From: Tabrizicola aquatica
GTDB taxonomy: Bacteria > Pseudomonadota > Alphaproteobacteria > Rhodobacterales > Rhodobacteraceae
DNA length: 64,000 nt
Assembly (NCBI RefSeq): GCF_002900975.1
Contig: NZ_PJON01000003.1
Span: forward strand, 124,001-188,000
Direction of reading: 5' to 3'
Under the pieces are notes generated by a model. That model was not told the DNA's origin and did no database searches. It saw only the letters and a list, made by a program, of their open reading frames with translations. The translations under genes were made by a program, and so were the position numbers. Shown in pieces: positions 52,851 to 62,036 of the stretch (positions are counted from its first letter, which is position 1; each line of letters begins with the position of its first letter).

Positions 52851-53447
52851 GTGACCGCACTTCTGGCCATCTGCAACGGCCTGGGCCTGATAAACGGCGC
52901 GCTTCTGGCGCTTGGCCGCTGGATCGGGGCTGTCTGCCTGGGCCTGATGGTCGTGGTCATCCTGCTGCAGGTGTTCTTCCGTTATGTCCTGAACAACGCC
53001 CTGCCCTGGCCCGAGGAAGCCTCGCGCTTTCTGATGATGTGGTCCACCGCCCTGATGGCACCCACCGCTTTTCGCCGGGGCGGCTTCGTCGCCATTGATA
53101 TGGTGATCCGCCTTCTGCCGCGCATGGTGGCAACCGGGTTGTCGGTCTTTCTGATGGCCGTGACGATCCTGGTCCTGTGGATCGCCCTTGGCATCGGCTG
53201 GTCCGAGGTGACGGGCCTTGGCGGCCGGTTCGAGACGGACTCCTTGCGCGTGCCGGTCAGCCTGGACCTTGCCACCTGGATGAAGGTGCCGAAGTCCTGG
53301 ATGATGGCCTCGCTTCTGGTCGGTGTGGCGCTTCTGCTGCTGGTCGCGGTCGAGCTGACCCTGCGCAACCTCTACGCCCTGATCTGGGGGCCACAGCCGC
53401 TGCGCGAGATTGCCGGGACGATCACCTTGGGATCGGGGGCGGAATAG
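52851..53447 (+). CDS. TRAP transporter small permease (DctQ)
   Basis: A 198-residue protein with four helices, including LGLMVVVILLQVFFRYVLNN and LPWPEEASRFLMMWSTALMA, the standard DctQ motif. GTG start after GGAGGAG. It works with the large permease 1 bp downstream. Confidence 0.92.
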   Translation: MTALLAICNGLGLINGALLALGRWIGAVCLGLMVVVILLQVFFRYVLNNALPWPEEASRFLMMWSTALMAPTAFRRGGFVAIDMVIRLLPRMVATGLSVFLMAVTILVLWIALGIGWSEVTGLGGRFETDSLRVPVSLDLATWMKVPKSWMMASLLVGVALLLLVAVELTLRNLYALIWGPQPLREIAGTITLGSGAE

Positions 53448-54737
53448 ATGCTGTCCCTCTTCCTGCCCCTGTTCCTGGTTTTCCTGATGCTGGGCCTGCC
53501 GGTGGTCTTCGGCCTTCTGGCTGCGCCCGCGATCCTTTTGTGGCTGAACGGGCAAGAGCGTGACATCACGCTCCTCTACCGCAACGTCTATGAGGGGATG
53601 AACTCCTTCCCCCTCATGGCGATCCCGTTCTTCATGCTGGCGGGCGAGCTGATGAACCGCGGTGGGATCAGCGCCCGGATCGTCGGCTTCGCACAGGCGA
53701 TGGTCGGCCACTTCCGCGGCGGGCTGGCGCAGGTGAACGTGGTCGACTCGATGCTGTTTGCCGGGATTTCGGGGTCGGCGGTGGCGGATGTCTCGGCGCT
53801 GGGGTCGATCATCATCCCGCAGATGGAGAAGAAGGGCTACCCCAAGCCCTTCGCCGCCGCGATCACGGCGGCCAGCGCGATCATCGGCCCGATCATCCCG
53901 CCATCGGGGATCATGATCATCTACGCTTATGTCATGGGCGAAAGCGTCGCCGCGCTGTTTCTGGCGGGGATCGTGCCGGGCGTCCTGATCGGCATCGCGC
54001 TGATGATCACGATCAAGCTGATGGCCGACCGCTACAACCTTCCGCAAGCCCAGCCGCGCGCTACCTGGAGCGATGCCGCCCGCGCCGGTGCCGCTGCCTT
54101 CTGGCCACTGATGACCCCGGTCCTCCTGATGGGCGGCATTCTGTCGGGCGTATTCACCCCGACCGAGGCGGCGGCGGTCGCCGTCGGCTACAGCTTCATC
54201 ATCTCGATCTTCGTGCTGAGGACCCTGACCTGGCGCGACATTCCCGGCGTCCTGACCCGCGCCGGGATCACCAGTTCGGTGGTCATGCTGCTGGTCGGCG
54301 CGGCGATGGCCTTCAAGACCGTCGCGGCGCTGGCGCATACGCCGGAACTTCTGGCGTCGACGCTGCTCAGCATCACGGAAAACCCGCTGCTCTTGCTCTT
54401 GTTGGTCAACCTCTTGCTGTTCATCGTCGGCATGTTCCTGGACGCCGGGCCCGCAATTATCATCCTGGGCCCGATCCTGGGCCCGATCTTTGCCTCGATG
54501 GGCGTGGACCCGGTCCACTTCGCCATCGTGATGGTGGTGAACCTGACCGTGGGCCTGCTGACGCCACCGATGGGGCTGGTGCTGTTCGCGACCTCGGCTG
54601 TCTCGGGCCTGCGGGTGGAAACCATCGCCCGCGCCGTGATGCCCTTCCTGCTCGTCGAATTCCTGGTGATCCTTCTGATCACCTATGTCCCCGCCATTTC
54701 GCTGACCCTGCCCCGCCTTATGGGGTTTGTGGATTGA
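53448..54737 (+). CDS. TRAP transporter large permease (DctM)
   Basis: A 429-residue permease with about 12 helices: MAIPFFMLAGELMNRGGISA, FAGISGSAVADVSALGSIII, IIGPIIPPSGIMIIYAY. It carries out Na+- or proton-coupled uptake with DctQ and the binding protein. Confidence 0.95.
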   Translation: MLSLFLPLFLVFLMLGLPVVFGLLAAPAILLWLNGQERDITLLYRNVYEGMNSFPLMAIPFFMLAGELMNRGGISARIVGFAQAMVGHFRGGLAQVNVVDSMLFAGISGSAVADVSALGSIIIPQMEKKGYPKPFAAAITAASAIIGPIIPPSGIMIIYAYVMGESVAALFLAGIVPGVLIGIALMITIKLMADRYNLPQAQPRATWSDAARAGAAAFWPLMTPVLLMGGILSGVFTPTEAAAVAVGYSFIISIFVLRTLTWRDIPGVLTRAGITSSVVMLLVGAAMAFKTVAALAHTPELLASTLLSITENPLLLLLLVNLLLFIVGMFLDAGPAIIILGPILGPIFASMGVDPVHFAIVMVVNLTVGLLTPPMGLVLFATSAVSGLRVETIARAVMPFLLVEFLVILLITYVPAISLTLPRLMGFVD

Positions 54738-54774
54738 CCCATTCAACACCGACAAGAAACCAACAGGAGGAACC

Positions 54775-55836
54775 ATGTTGAAATCATCCCTGAAATCCCT
54801 CGCGCTGGCCGCGCTGCTGGCGGGCACCGCCGGGGCGGCCTTCGCGCAGGACATCATGCTGCGCGCCACCGCCAACTCGAACGAACAGGACGAGGATTAT
54901 GACGGCCTTGTCGTGTTCAAGAACTATGTCGAGAACGCCTCGAACGGCGCGATCGGGGTAGAGATTTTCATGGGCACCCAGCTTTGCGCCAAGGGCGACG
55001 AATGCCTTGCGGGTGTCGCCGATGGCACCATCGACATCTACATCTCCACCTCGGGCGGGGCGGCGGGGCTGTTCCCCTATATCCAGGTCCTGGACCTGCC
55101 GTACCTGATGAGCGATGACCGCGTGGCCGAGGAAGTGCTGACCGGCACCGACTTCACCGCGCAGCTGCGGGCAATGGCGCTGGCCGACAGCGGCGACAAG
55201 ATCCGTCTGATGACCATCGGCAACACCGGCGGCTGGCGCAACTATGCCAACACCAAGAAGCGCATTGCCGCGCCGGGCGACCTTGCCGGTCTGAAGATGC
55301 GCACCGTGCCTGCCGACCTGCCGCAGACGCTGGCCACCACGCTGGGGGCATCGCCCACCCCGATCCCGTGGCCGGAACTGTTCACCTCGCTGCAGACCGG
55401 GGTCGTGGAAGGCACCGCGAACGGCATCACCGATATCATGTCGATGAAGTTCACCGATGCCGGCATCAAGTATCTGACGCTGGACGGCCACAGCTACATG
55501 GGGGCCTTCTGGTGGATGGGCAACGACCGCTTCAAGTCGCTGACGCCGGAACAGCAGCAGATCGTGGTCGACGGCTTCGCCGCCCTGCAGCAGGCGACGT
55601 TCGCCAGCCCCAAGCGCAAGGAAATCCAGGCCTATGCCGATTTCCGGGCTGCGGGGGGCGAGATCTACGTGCCCACGGCCGAGGAAAAAGCCGCCTTCAA
55701 GGCCGCGGTCGAGCCGGTGTTCGAGTGGTTCAAGGCCAATGTGAAGGGCGGGCCGGAAGTGCTGGACGCCTTCACCGCAGCCGTCGCAACGGCTGAAACT
55801 GCGGTCTCGGCCGACCGGGCATCCGAGTTGAACTGA
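54775..55836 (+). CDS. TRAP transporter substrate-binding protein (DctP)
   Basis: A 353-residue periplasmic protein. The signal peptide ends AFA (near residue 24); GLKMRTVPADLPQTLATTLG carries the conserved Arg that binds a carboxylate, and LFTSLQTGVVEGTANGITDI is typical. The ligand is therefore probably an organic acid. Its gene ends at a strong terminator. It is presumed to import the substrate of the LLM/AKR enzymes. Confidence 0.93.
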   Translation: MLKSSLKSLALAALLAGTAGAAFAQDIMLRATANSNEQDEDYDGLVVFKNYVENASNGAIGVEIFMGTQLCAKGDECLAGVADGTIDIYISTSGGAAGLFPYIQVLDLPYLMSDDRVAEEVLTGTDFTAQLRAMALADSGDKIRLMTIGNTGGWRNYANTKKRIAAPGDLAGLKMRTVPADLPQTLATTLGASPTPIPWPELFTSLQTGVVEGTANGITDIMSMKFTDAGIKYLTLDGHSYMGAFWWMGNDRFKSLTPEQQQIVVDGFAALQQATFASPKRKEIQAYADFRAAGGEIYVPTAEEKAAFKAAVEPVFEWFKANVKGGPEVLDAFTAAVATAETAVSADRASELN

Positions 55837-55845
55837 TGCGATCCC

Positions 55846-55873
55846 GTTGCAGGCAGGCCCCCCTGCCTGCAAC
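55846..55873 (+). terminator. Terminator after the TRAP operon
   Basis: GTTGCAGGCAG (55846-55856) and CTGCCTGCAAC (55863-55873) form a perfect 11-bp stem with a six-base loop, 10 bp after the last gene of the operon. Confidence 0.8.
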
Positions 55874-56082
55874 ACCTTCCTCTCGCGCGTCATGCCGTCA
55901 GGATCGCGCGATAGTCGCGGTCGTGTAAGTCCGTGTCATCCCTGCGGCAGGCACTGGCCTGAAGCAGCCACCAGATGTGATGACGGTGGTTCCCGGCCCG
56001 CCTGACACTCCTCTGGGGTTCTTCTGGAACCAAATCCGGGCCTTGAAGGTTTGCCTTGTGCAGCAGCCAAGGACGGGGACCG

Positions 56083-56508
56083 ATGGCCTACAACCACCCA
56101 ACCTATCGCAGCACGCCCGGATGGGCGTCGATTCCGGGGCAGCAGACCCTGACCTATTTCGCGGCGGCGTTCTTCACTTTGACGCTGCTTACGGACTGGG
56201 CCTACATGCAGACCACGATCCTGATGTGGCAGGACTTTTCCGCCTGGCTCTTGTTCGCGGGGCTGGTCGCCGGAGGCCTTGCCGTCCTGTTGTGGCTGAT
56301 CGGGCTGCTTGTCTACCGGCATCGTCCGGTCTGGTCGGTCGTCGTGCTGAACGCTCTGGTGCTGGCCGCTGCCTTCGTCAACAGCCTGATCCACGCAGGC
56401 GATGGCTGGACGGCCATCGTTCCCTGGGGGGTCGGCCTGTCGCTGGTCACCTGCCTGTTGATGCTGGTCTCGGCGACCTTGCGCCGGCAGGCGCTCCATC
56501 GCACCTGA
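56083..56508 (+). CDS. DUF2231 membrane protein
   Basis: A 141-residue protein with four helices: TYFAAAFFTLTLLTDWAYMQ, LLFAGLVAGGLAVLLWLIGL, VVVLNALVLAAAFVNSLIHA, GVGLSLVTCLLMLVSATLR. DUF2231 genes often precede sorbosone-dehydrogenase-like genes; here the gap is 20 bp. It could anchor or accept electrons for that dehydrogenase (inference). The 246 bp before it hold only the TRAP terminator. Confidence 0.75.
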   Translation: MAYNHPTYRSTPGWASIPGQQTLTYFAAAFFTLTLLTDWAYMQTTILMWQDFSAWLLFAGLVAGGLAVLLWLIGLLVYRHRPVWSVVVLNALVLAAAFVNSLIHAGDGWTAIVPWGVGLSLVTCLLMLVSATLRRQALHRT

Positions 56509-56528
56509 CGCCGCCTGAAGGAGATACC

Positions 56529-58031
56529 ATGACACGCCCGAAATATGCGCCGCGCGCTATCCTGTTGACTGCCATCAGCCTTGGCCCTGGCGCCCATGCC
56601 CAGGAGTTTGACGTCACCAGCCAGATCGGTCCTGACCCCGTGCTTCCCGAACCGGTCTATGTCAACCTGCTGACCAGCGTCAACGTGGGCGAGGTGGTGG
56701 GCTGGGCCGAGGGCCAGACCCCCGTTGTCCCCGAGGGGCTGACGATCACCGCCTATGCGACCGACCTGGTCAATCCTCGCACCGTGCATACCTTGCCGAA
56801 CGGGGATGTCCTGGTCGTTCAGTCGCGCGCGCCGGAGGGCAAGCCGAAGTACCGGCCCAAGGACTATATCCGGGGCTGGATCATGTCCTTTGCAGCCGGA
56901 ACCGGCGACGGGCCGCCGCGCGAGACGAACCTGATCACGCTCTTGCGCGACACGGACCGCGACGGCGTGGTGGACGAACGGCATGACCTGCTGACCGACA
57001 TGCACTCGCCCTTCGGGGTCGCCTGGATCGAGGATACGCTTTACGTCGCGGTCGCGGATGGCGTCATCAGCTATCCCTACGCGCTGGGCGAAACCTCGAT
57101 CACCGCCGAGCCGAAGCTGGTCACTTTGCTGCCGGGCGGGCCGCTGAACCACCATTGGACAAAGGACCTGGCGCTTAGCCCGGACGGGACGATGCTTTAT
57201 GCCTCGGTCGGGTCGAATTCGAATGCGGCGGAAAACGGGATGGAGGCCGAAAAGGGCCGCGCCGCGATCTGGCAGATCGATCGGGCCACGGGTGCATCCA
57301 AGCTGTTTGCAACTGGCCTGCGCAATCCTAACGGGCTGATCTTCCACCCCGAGACGGATGAACTTTGGGCCGTGATCAATGAGCGCGACGAGTTGGGACC
57401 GAACCTGGTGCCGGACTACATGACCTCGGTCGTCGAGGGCGGGTTCTATGGCTGGCCCTACAGCTATTACGGCCAGCATGTTGACGAAAGGGTGCGACCG
57501 CAACGGCCTGATCTGGTCGAGGCGGCGATCAAACCGGACTATGCGCTGTCCAGCCATGTCGCGGCGCTGGGGCTGGTGTTCACGCATGGCTCGGCCCTGC
57601 CAGAGGAATACGCCAACGGCGCCTTTGTCGGCCAGCGGGGCAGCTGGAACCGGGACGAGTTCAATGGCTACAAGGTGTCCTATGTGCCGTTCCGTGACGG
57701 CAAGCCGGATGGCATGACGCAGGATGTGGTCACTGGTTTCCTGGTGGATGAGAAGGTGCGCGGCCGTCCCGTGGGTGTTGGCATCGACGGCACGGGCGCC
57801 CTGCTTGTCGCCGATGACGCCGGGAATACCGTCTGGCGCGTGGCCGCCGCCGATGGCCGGATCAGCGACGCCCCGTTCGAAACGGACCGCGTGGCGACGT
57901 CGGACGGACCCGTGACTGGCGCCGAGGGTGCCGGGGCGCAGCCTGCGGCCGAGGGTGCCCCGACAGAGCCACCCCCGGCCGAACCCACCCCGACAGAACC
58001 TGCGCCCGCCGAGCCTGCGCCCGCAGACTAG
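56529..58031 (+). CDS. Sorbosone dehydrogenase-like PQQ sugar dehydrogenase
   Basis: A 500-residue exported protein: signal peptide to AHA (near residue 24), a six-bladed propeller (LRDTDRDGVVDERHDLLTDM, HSPFGVAWI, HHWTKDLALSPDGTMLYASV, GLRNPNGLIFHP, GGFYGWPYSYYG) and a low-complexity C-terminal tail of Pro, Ala, Glu and Thr. It probably oxidises a sugar or aldehyde in the periplasm and passes electrons to the quinone pool or the adjacent oxidase. The start follows AAGGAG. Confidence 0.82.
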   Translation: MTRPKYAPRAILLTAISLGPGAHAQEFDVTSQIGPDPVLPEPVYVNLLTSVNVGEVVGWAEGQTPVVPEGLTITAYATDLVNPRTVHTLPNGDVLVVQSRAPEGKPKYRPKDYIRGWIMSFAAGTGDGPPRETNLITLLRDTDRDGVVDERHDLLTDMHSPFGVAWIEDTLYVAVADGVISYPYALGETSITAEPKLVTLLPGGPLNHHWTKDLALSPDGTMLYASVGSNSNAAENGMEAEKGRAAIWQIDRATGASKLFATGLRNPNGLIFHPETDELWAVINERDELGPNLVPDYMTSVVEGGFYGWPYSYYGQHVDERVRPQRPDLVEAAIKPDYALSSHVAALGLVFTHGSALPEEYANGAFVGQRGSWNRDEFNGYKVSYVPFRDGKPDGMTQDVVTGFLVDEKVRGRPVGVGIDGTGALLVADDAGNTVWRVAAADGRISDAPFETDRVATSDGPVTGAEGAGAQPAAEGAPTEPPPAEPTPTEPAPAEPAPAD

Positions 58032-58333
58032 CCGCAGACTGACACCGCCAGGACCGGCAGGACGGTCCAGACCGCCGCCGCAAATGCGACCGCCGCCAGA
58101 CTGGCGGCGGTCCTTTGCACAAAGCGTGACGGGTCCGGCGCGCGCAGCACCGCCAGAAGGACAAGCCCCTGCATCAGGACGAATAGCCCCGCCGCGGCCA
58201 ACAGGACTGCACGCGGGTCGTCCAGTCCGGGCGGCCAGTGGCGTGAGCATGACAGACCCTGCAAGCCGTAGATCGCGCAAAAGCCGATCAGCCATAGCGT
58301 GATGGGCAGCGAAAGACGCAGGACCTGGGTCAT
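58028..58333 (-). CDS. Small membrane protein of the oxidase cluster
   Basis: A 101-residue protein with three helices (LPITLWLIGFCAIYGLQGL, AVLLAAAGLFVLMQGLVLLA, LAAVAFAAAVWTVLPVLAV). It starts in an ATGA overlap with the oxidase subunit I-III gene and is probably an accessory or assembly subunit. Its 3' end overlaps the convergent sorbosone-dehydrogenase-like gene by 4 bp. Confidence 0.65.
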   Translation of the reverse strand: MTQVLRLSLPITLWLIGFCAIYGLQGLSCSRHWPPGLDDPRAVLLAAAGLFVLMQGLVLLAVLRAPDPSRFVQRTAASLAAVAFAAAVWTVLPVLAVSVCG

Positions 58334-60831
58334 CCGAACGCTCCTGGCAGCCAGGCCGCCGAGAGGGCGACCAGGCCCGTGCCAGCGGTGAAATCAGCCC
58401 AGAGGCCGACGATATTCGCCTCGCCCTGGCGCAGGCCGTGACCCGCGATCCGGCGTAGCGCCAGATAGCCCAACATGATCAGGCTGATCAGGCTGTGCAG
58501 ACCCACATGCCCCGCAAGCAGCCAGAGTGTCGCGTCATAGGCGTGGCCTGAAGGCGTCGGCCGGGCAAGGATCACCGAACCCGCAGCGGCGGCCAGGGCC
58601 AAAGCCCCGACAGCCGCCAGCACAAGGGGGGCAGCCGTCCCCCGCCCTAGGGCGATCGCCAAACCAGCCAGCCGTGGGCCAAGCGCCAGCGCGCCGCCAC
58701 CGCACAGGGCCAGAAGAACCGGCCAAAGGTCCGGGCGCAGGTATTCTGCCGGTGGCCAGTTCGGCGCGACGGTCCACAGGAACGCATAGCCGAACAAGAG
58801 CGCGCCGAAATGCACCCCATCCGCCACCAGAAGGAACAGCGAGCCCCACCAGCCGGGCGGGTCGGGGCATTCGGCGGCTACGGGCAATTGGGTTCCGTGT
58901 CCCGCATCAACCAACCCCTCGGTCTGGCGCGGGGCGGTGGTCCAGACCCAGACCAGGGCCACGACGACAACGCCCACCAAGGCAAGCGCGGACAGCCAGT
59001 AGGCTTTGACCAACGGGGCCAGGAACGAGGTGCTGGTAACAATCGCCAGCACGAAGGGCAGAGGAGAGTTCCCGGGCAGCACGGCGATCTGCAACGGCTT
59101 GCCCTGCGCGGTGGTGACGATCAGCGTCTCGCGCCGGTTGCGCGTGGCGGTGCCCAGATAGCCCTCGCCCTTCGCGATCTTCAGCGGCAGGTCGGGGTCT
59201 TGCAGCAGCGGGTAGCGGCCCTGAACAATCGGGATCGAGGCTAAGCCGTAATTCGGCGAGGGGATGGGCGCGGCCCATTCCAGCGTGGGGGCCTCCCAGG
59301 GATTGCGGCGACCGCGCAGGCCCACGAAGGTGTTGACCGCGATGTCCAGGATGACCAGGGCAAATCCGATGGCCATCACGAAAGCCGCGATCGAGGCGGC
59401 CAGGTTCAAAAGCTCCCACCCCTGGCCGTTATCATAGGTCCAGGTCCGTCGGCGCTGACCCAGCAGGCCCGCGACATGCACTGCCAGAAAGGTGACGTGG
59501 AAGGCCGGGACGACCAGCCAGAAGGCAATCCCTCCCAGCCGGAAGAAGCGGAAGCGACCGGTCAGCAGCGGCTGGAAATAGTAGACCGCCGCGATCATCG
59601 GAAAGACATAGCCGCCGATCAGGACGTAATGCAGGTGCGCGACGACAAAGTGGGTGTCGTGGACCTGCCAGTTGAACGGCACGATGGCCAGCATGACCCC
59701 CGTCAGCCCGCCAATCACGAAGGTGGCGAAAAAGCCGAGGAGCCAGAGCATCGGCAGTTCCATCCGCACATGGCCCTTCCACAGCGTCCCGATCCAGGAA
59801 AAGATCATGATCGAGGTCGGCACCGCCACCAGCGTCGAGGCGGCCGAGAAGAAGGCCAGCCCAAGGTGCGGGATGCCGGTGGTGAACATGTGGTGGACCC
59901 AAAGCCCGAAGCTGAGGACCCCCAGCGACACCGCCGCCGCCACGACCCAGCCGTAACCAAGAAGAGTGGTGCGGGCCATCACCGGCAGGATCGTGGCGAT
60001 CATCCCGGCGGCGGGCAGGAAGATGATGTAGACCTCCGGGTGGCCAAACAGCCAGAACAGGTGCTGCCACAGCAGCGGGTCGCCGCCGTTTTCGACTTGG
60101 AAGAAGGGCCAGCCAAGGGCGCGCTCGACCTCCAGCAGCAAGGAGCCAAGGATCATCGGCGGGAAGGCGGTCAGGATCATTACCGCGACGACCAGGATGT
60201 ACCAGGCGAAGATCGGCATCCGCGACAGGCTCATCCCGGCGGCGCGGTAGCGCAGGACGGTGACCACGATCTCGACTGCGGTGGCAATGGCCGAGACCTC
60301 GATCGACGTGATGCCCAGCAGCCAGACATCGGCCCCGATCCCTGGCGAGAAGGCGGCCGAACTGAGCGGCGGATACATGAACCAGCCGCCGTCGGGGGAC
60401 AGTCCCAGCAGCATGGCGATGATGACCGCGCTGCCGCCGAAGATATAGACCCAAAGGCCATAGGCCCCTAGCCGGGGATAGGCCAGATCGCGGGTGCCCA
60501 GCATTCCGGGCAGGAGAAGGACCGCCAGCGCCTCGAAGAAGGGGATGGCGAACAGGAACATCATCACGGTGCCATGCATCGTGAAGACCTGGTTATAGGC
60601 CTCGGGCCCCATGAAGGCCGATCCGGGCGTGGCAAGCTGTGCGCGGATCAGCATGGCGAGGATACCGCCGATCACGAAGAACGCGGTCGCGACGGCCAGG
60701 AACAGCCGACCGATGTCGTTGTTGTTGTTCGTGGTCAGCCAGCCGCGCAAACGCGGGTCCGGCGACCAGATCCGATCCAGCTGGCGGTGCAGGCGCAGGG
60801 CCGTGCCGCGACGGGGGCGCGTCTGGGTCAT
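58330..60831 (-). CDS. Heme-copper oxidase, fused subunits I and III
   Basis: An 833-residue membrane protein. The N-terminal part is subunit I: TTNNNNDIGRLFL, the heme ligand in FTMHGTVMM, CuB ligands in WLFGHPEVYI and WVHHMFTTG, and the heme pair in VHDTHFVVAHLHYVL. The last third (from about residue 620) is subunit III-like helices, so I and III are fused. Its partner subunit II lacks CuA, suggesting quinol rather than cytochrome c as donor. The start at 60831 overlaps the subunit II stop (ATGA). Confidence 0.88.
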   Translation of the reverse strand: MTQTRPRRGTALRLHRQLDRIWSPDPRLRGWLTTNNNNDIGRLFLAVATAFFVIGGILAMLIRAQLATPGSAFMGPEAYNQVFTMHGTVMMFLFAIPFFEALAVLLLPGMLGTRDLAYPRLGAYGLWVYIFGGSAVIIAMLLGLSPDGGWFMYPPLSSAAFSPGIGADVWLLGITSIEVSAIATAVEIVVTVLRYRAAGMSLSRMPIFAWYILVVAVMILTAFPPMILGSLLLEVERALGWPFFQVENGGDPLLWQHLFWLFGHPEVYIIFLPAAGMIATILPVMARTTLLGYGWVVAAAVSLGVLSFGLWVHHMFTTGIPHLGLAFFSAASTLVAVPTSIMIFSWIGTLWKGHVRMELPMLWLLGFFATFVIGGLTGVMLAIVPFNWQVHDTHFVVAHLHYVLIGGYVFPMIAAVYYFQPLLTGRFRFFRLGGIAFWLVVPAFHVTFLAVHVAGLLGQRRRTWTYDNGQGWELLNLAASIAAFVMAIGFALVILDIAVNTFVGLRGRRNPWEAPTLEWAAPIPSPNYGLASIPIVQGRYPLLQDPDLPLKIAKGEGYLGTATRNRRETLIVTTAQGKPLQIAVLPGNSPLPFVLAIVTSTSFLAPLVKAYWLSALALVGVVVVALVWVWTTAPRQTEGLVDAGHGTQLPVAAECPDPPGWWGSLFLLVADGVHFGALLFGYAFLWTVAPNWPPAEYLRPDLWPVLLALCGGGALALGPRLAGLAIALGRGTAAPLVLAAVGALALAAAAGSVILARPTPSGHAYDATLWLLAGHVGLHSLISLIMLGYLALRRIAGHGLRQGEANIVGLWADFTAGTGLVALSAAWLPGAFG

Positions 60832-61523
60832 GGCGGGCCTTCCTGCAGGAACCGGGTCCATGAGGCTGCGTCGTGGGCCTGGACGGTAAAAACATGCTCA
60901 CGGTAGCCCGCCCCGCTGAACTCGGCGCTCTGGCCCGCATAAAACCCGGGTGCTGCCGCCTGCAGGCGCAGCACGTTCACATGGCCGGGCAGGGCGTCCA
61001 GCTTGCCGGCCAGACGCGGCACCCAGAAGGAATGCACCACATCGCGGCTGGTGATGCGGACATCGACGGGCCGGCCGGCAGGGATGTGCAGCACATCCTG
61101 GGTCGCCAGACCAGGCGCATCGGCATAGCCGAAGGTCCAGACCCACTGCCGCGCCTCGGCCTCGACCGTGACCAGATCGGGTGAGGGGCGGGGCAGCAGA
61201 CGTTCGCCAAGGACAAGCCCGTAGACGGTCAGCGCCGCCAGCGTGACGAAGGGAAAGCCAAGGCCCAGGGTCCAAAGCCACAGCCGGGTTCCGCCCTCGG
61301 GCGTTTCGGATGGGCCGGGGCGGCGCAGCATCGCATAGCCGAGCAGCGCCAGCACCAGGGCCAGGATCGCCGTGCCGCCCACCAGCATGACCCACCAGAT
61401 TTCCGCGATCGTCGCGGCGGCCGGGCCGGCCGGATGCAGCATCGAGAGCTGGTCCTGGCAACCGGCCAGACTTTGAAGCGTTGCCCCGCAAGCAAGGCCG
61501 CGAAGGAGGTTGCCGTGACGCAA
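60828..61523 (-). CDS. Heme-copper oxidase subunit II lacking CuA ligands
   Basis: A 231-residue subunit II: a lipoprotein-type signal (LRGLACGATLQSLAGC), two helices (IAEIWWVMLVGGTAILALV and WLWTLGLGFPFVTLAALTVY) and a cupredoxin domain. The usual CxEFCGxxHxxM motif reads SAEFSGAGYREH: both Cys are Ser (codons 60929-60927 and 60917-60915), His is Tyr and Met is His. CuA is therefore absent, as in quinol oxidases. The TTG at 61523 is chosen to include the signal peptide; the ATG at 61443 is the alternative. Confidence 0.8.
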   Translation of the reverse strand: MRHGNLLRGLACGATLQSLAGCQDQLSMLHPAGPAAATIAEIWWVMLVGGTAILALVLALLGYAMLRRPGPSETPEGGTRLWLWTLGLGFPFVTLAALTVYGLVLGERLLPRPSPDLVTVEAEARQWVWTFGYADAPGLATQDVLHIPAGRPVDVRITSRDVVHSFWVPRLAGKLDALPGHVNVLRLQAAAPGFYAGQSAEFSGAGYREHVFTVQAHDAASWTRFLQEGPP

Positions 61524-62036
61524 GAGACCAACCCGGTGCGGGACGAGACCGCCTCGTTCGCTGACCCGATTGCCAGCCATCCCGACTTTCACCAGACGGA
61601 ATCGCGGATGGCCATTCTGGGGCACCCCCTGCATGCGATGACGGTTGCCTTCCCGGTGGCGCTGACCTTCTGTGCCTTTGGTGCGGACCTGCTGTACTGG
61701 TGGTCGGGCCAGGACCGCTGGGCCTGGGCCGCGCTTTGGGCCTGTGGCACGGCCTTTCTGTTTGGCCTGCTGGCGGGGGCTACGGGCACGCTGGAGTTGC
61801 TGCTGGTGCCGGGCATCCGCATTCGCGCCGCCGCCTGGACGCATTTCGTGATCGCGGTGATGCTTCTGTCCCTGCTCGGGCTGAACTGGGGCTGGCGGCT
61901 GACCGGCTATGAGACGGCAGTCCTGCCCTGGGGCCTGCTGATGTCGGGCTTTGCGGTTCTGGTGGTGATTGCGACGGGCTGGCATGGCGGCAAACTGGTC
62001 TTCGATTATCGATTGGGAACGTCAAAGGGCAGCTGA
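61515..62036 (+). CDS. DUF2231 membrane protein, oxidase cluster
   Basis: A 173-residue protein with four helices: GHPLHAMTVAFPVALTFCAF, WAALWACGTAFLFGLLAGAT, AAAWTHFVIAVMLLSLLGLN, GWHGGKLVFDYRLG at the end. The HPLH and GWHGG motifs are standard for DUF2231. The GTG start has GGAGG 6 nt before it. It begins head-to-head with oxidase subunit II, overlapping the TTG start of that gene by 9 bp, and it overlaps the CopD-like gene at its 3' end. Confidence 0.8.
   Translation: MTQETNPVRDETASFADPIASHPDFHQTESRMAILGHPLHAMTVAFPVALTFCAFGADLLYWWSGQDRWAWAALWACGTAFLFGLLAGATGTLELLLVPGIRIRAAAWTHFVIAVMLLSLLGLNWGWRLTGYETAVLPWGLLMSGFAVLVVIATGWHGGKLVFDYRLGTSKGS

Noticed and set aside
52257-54875. 872-codon minus-strand frame over the flavin reductase and TRAP genes
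   Set aside because: It is a GC-rich shadow of the plus-strand permeases; the composition is rich in Arg, His, Gln and Asp with no motif.
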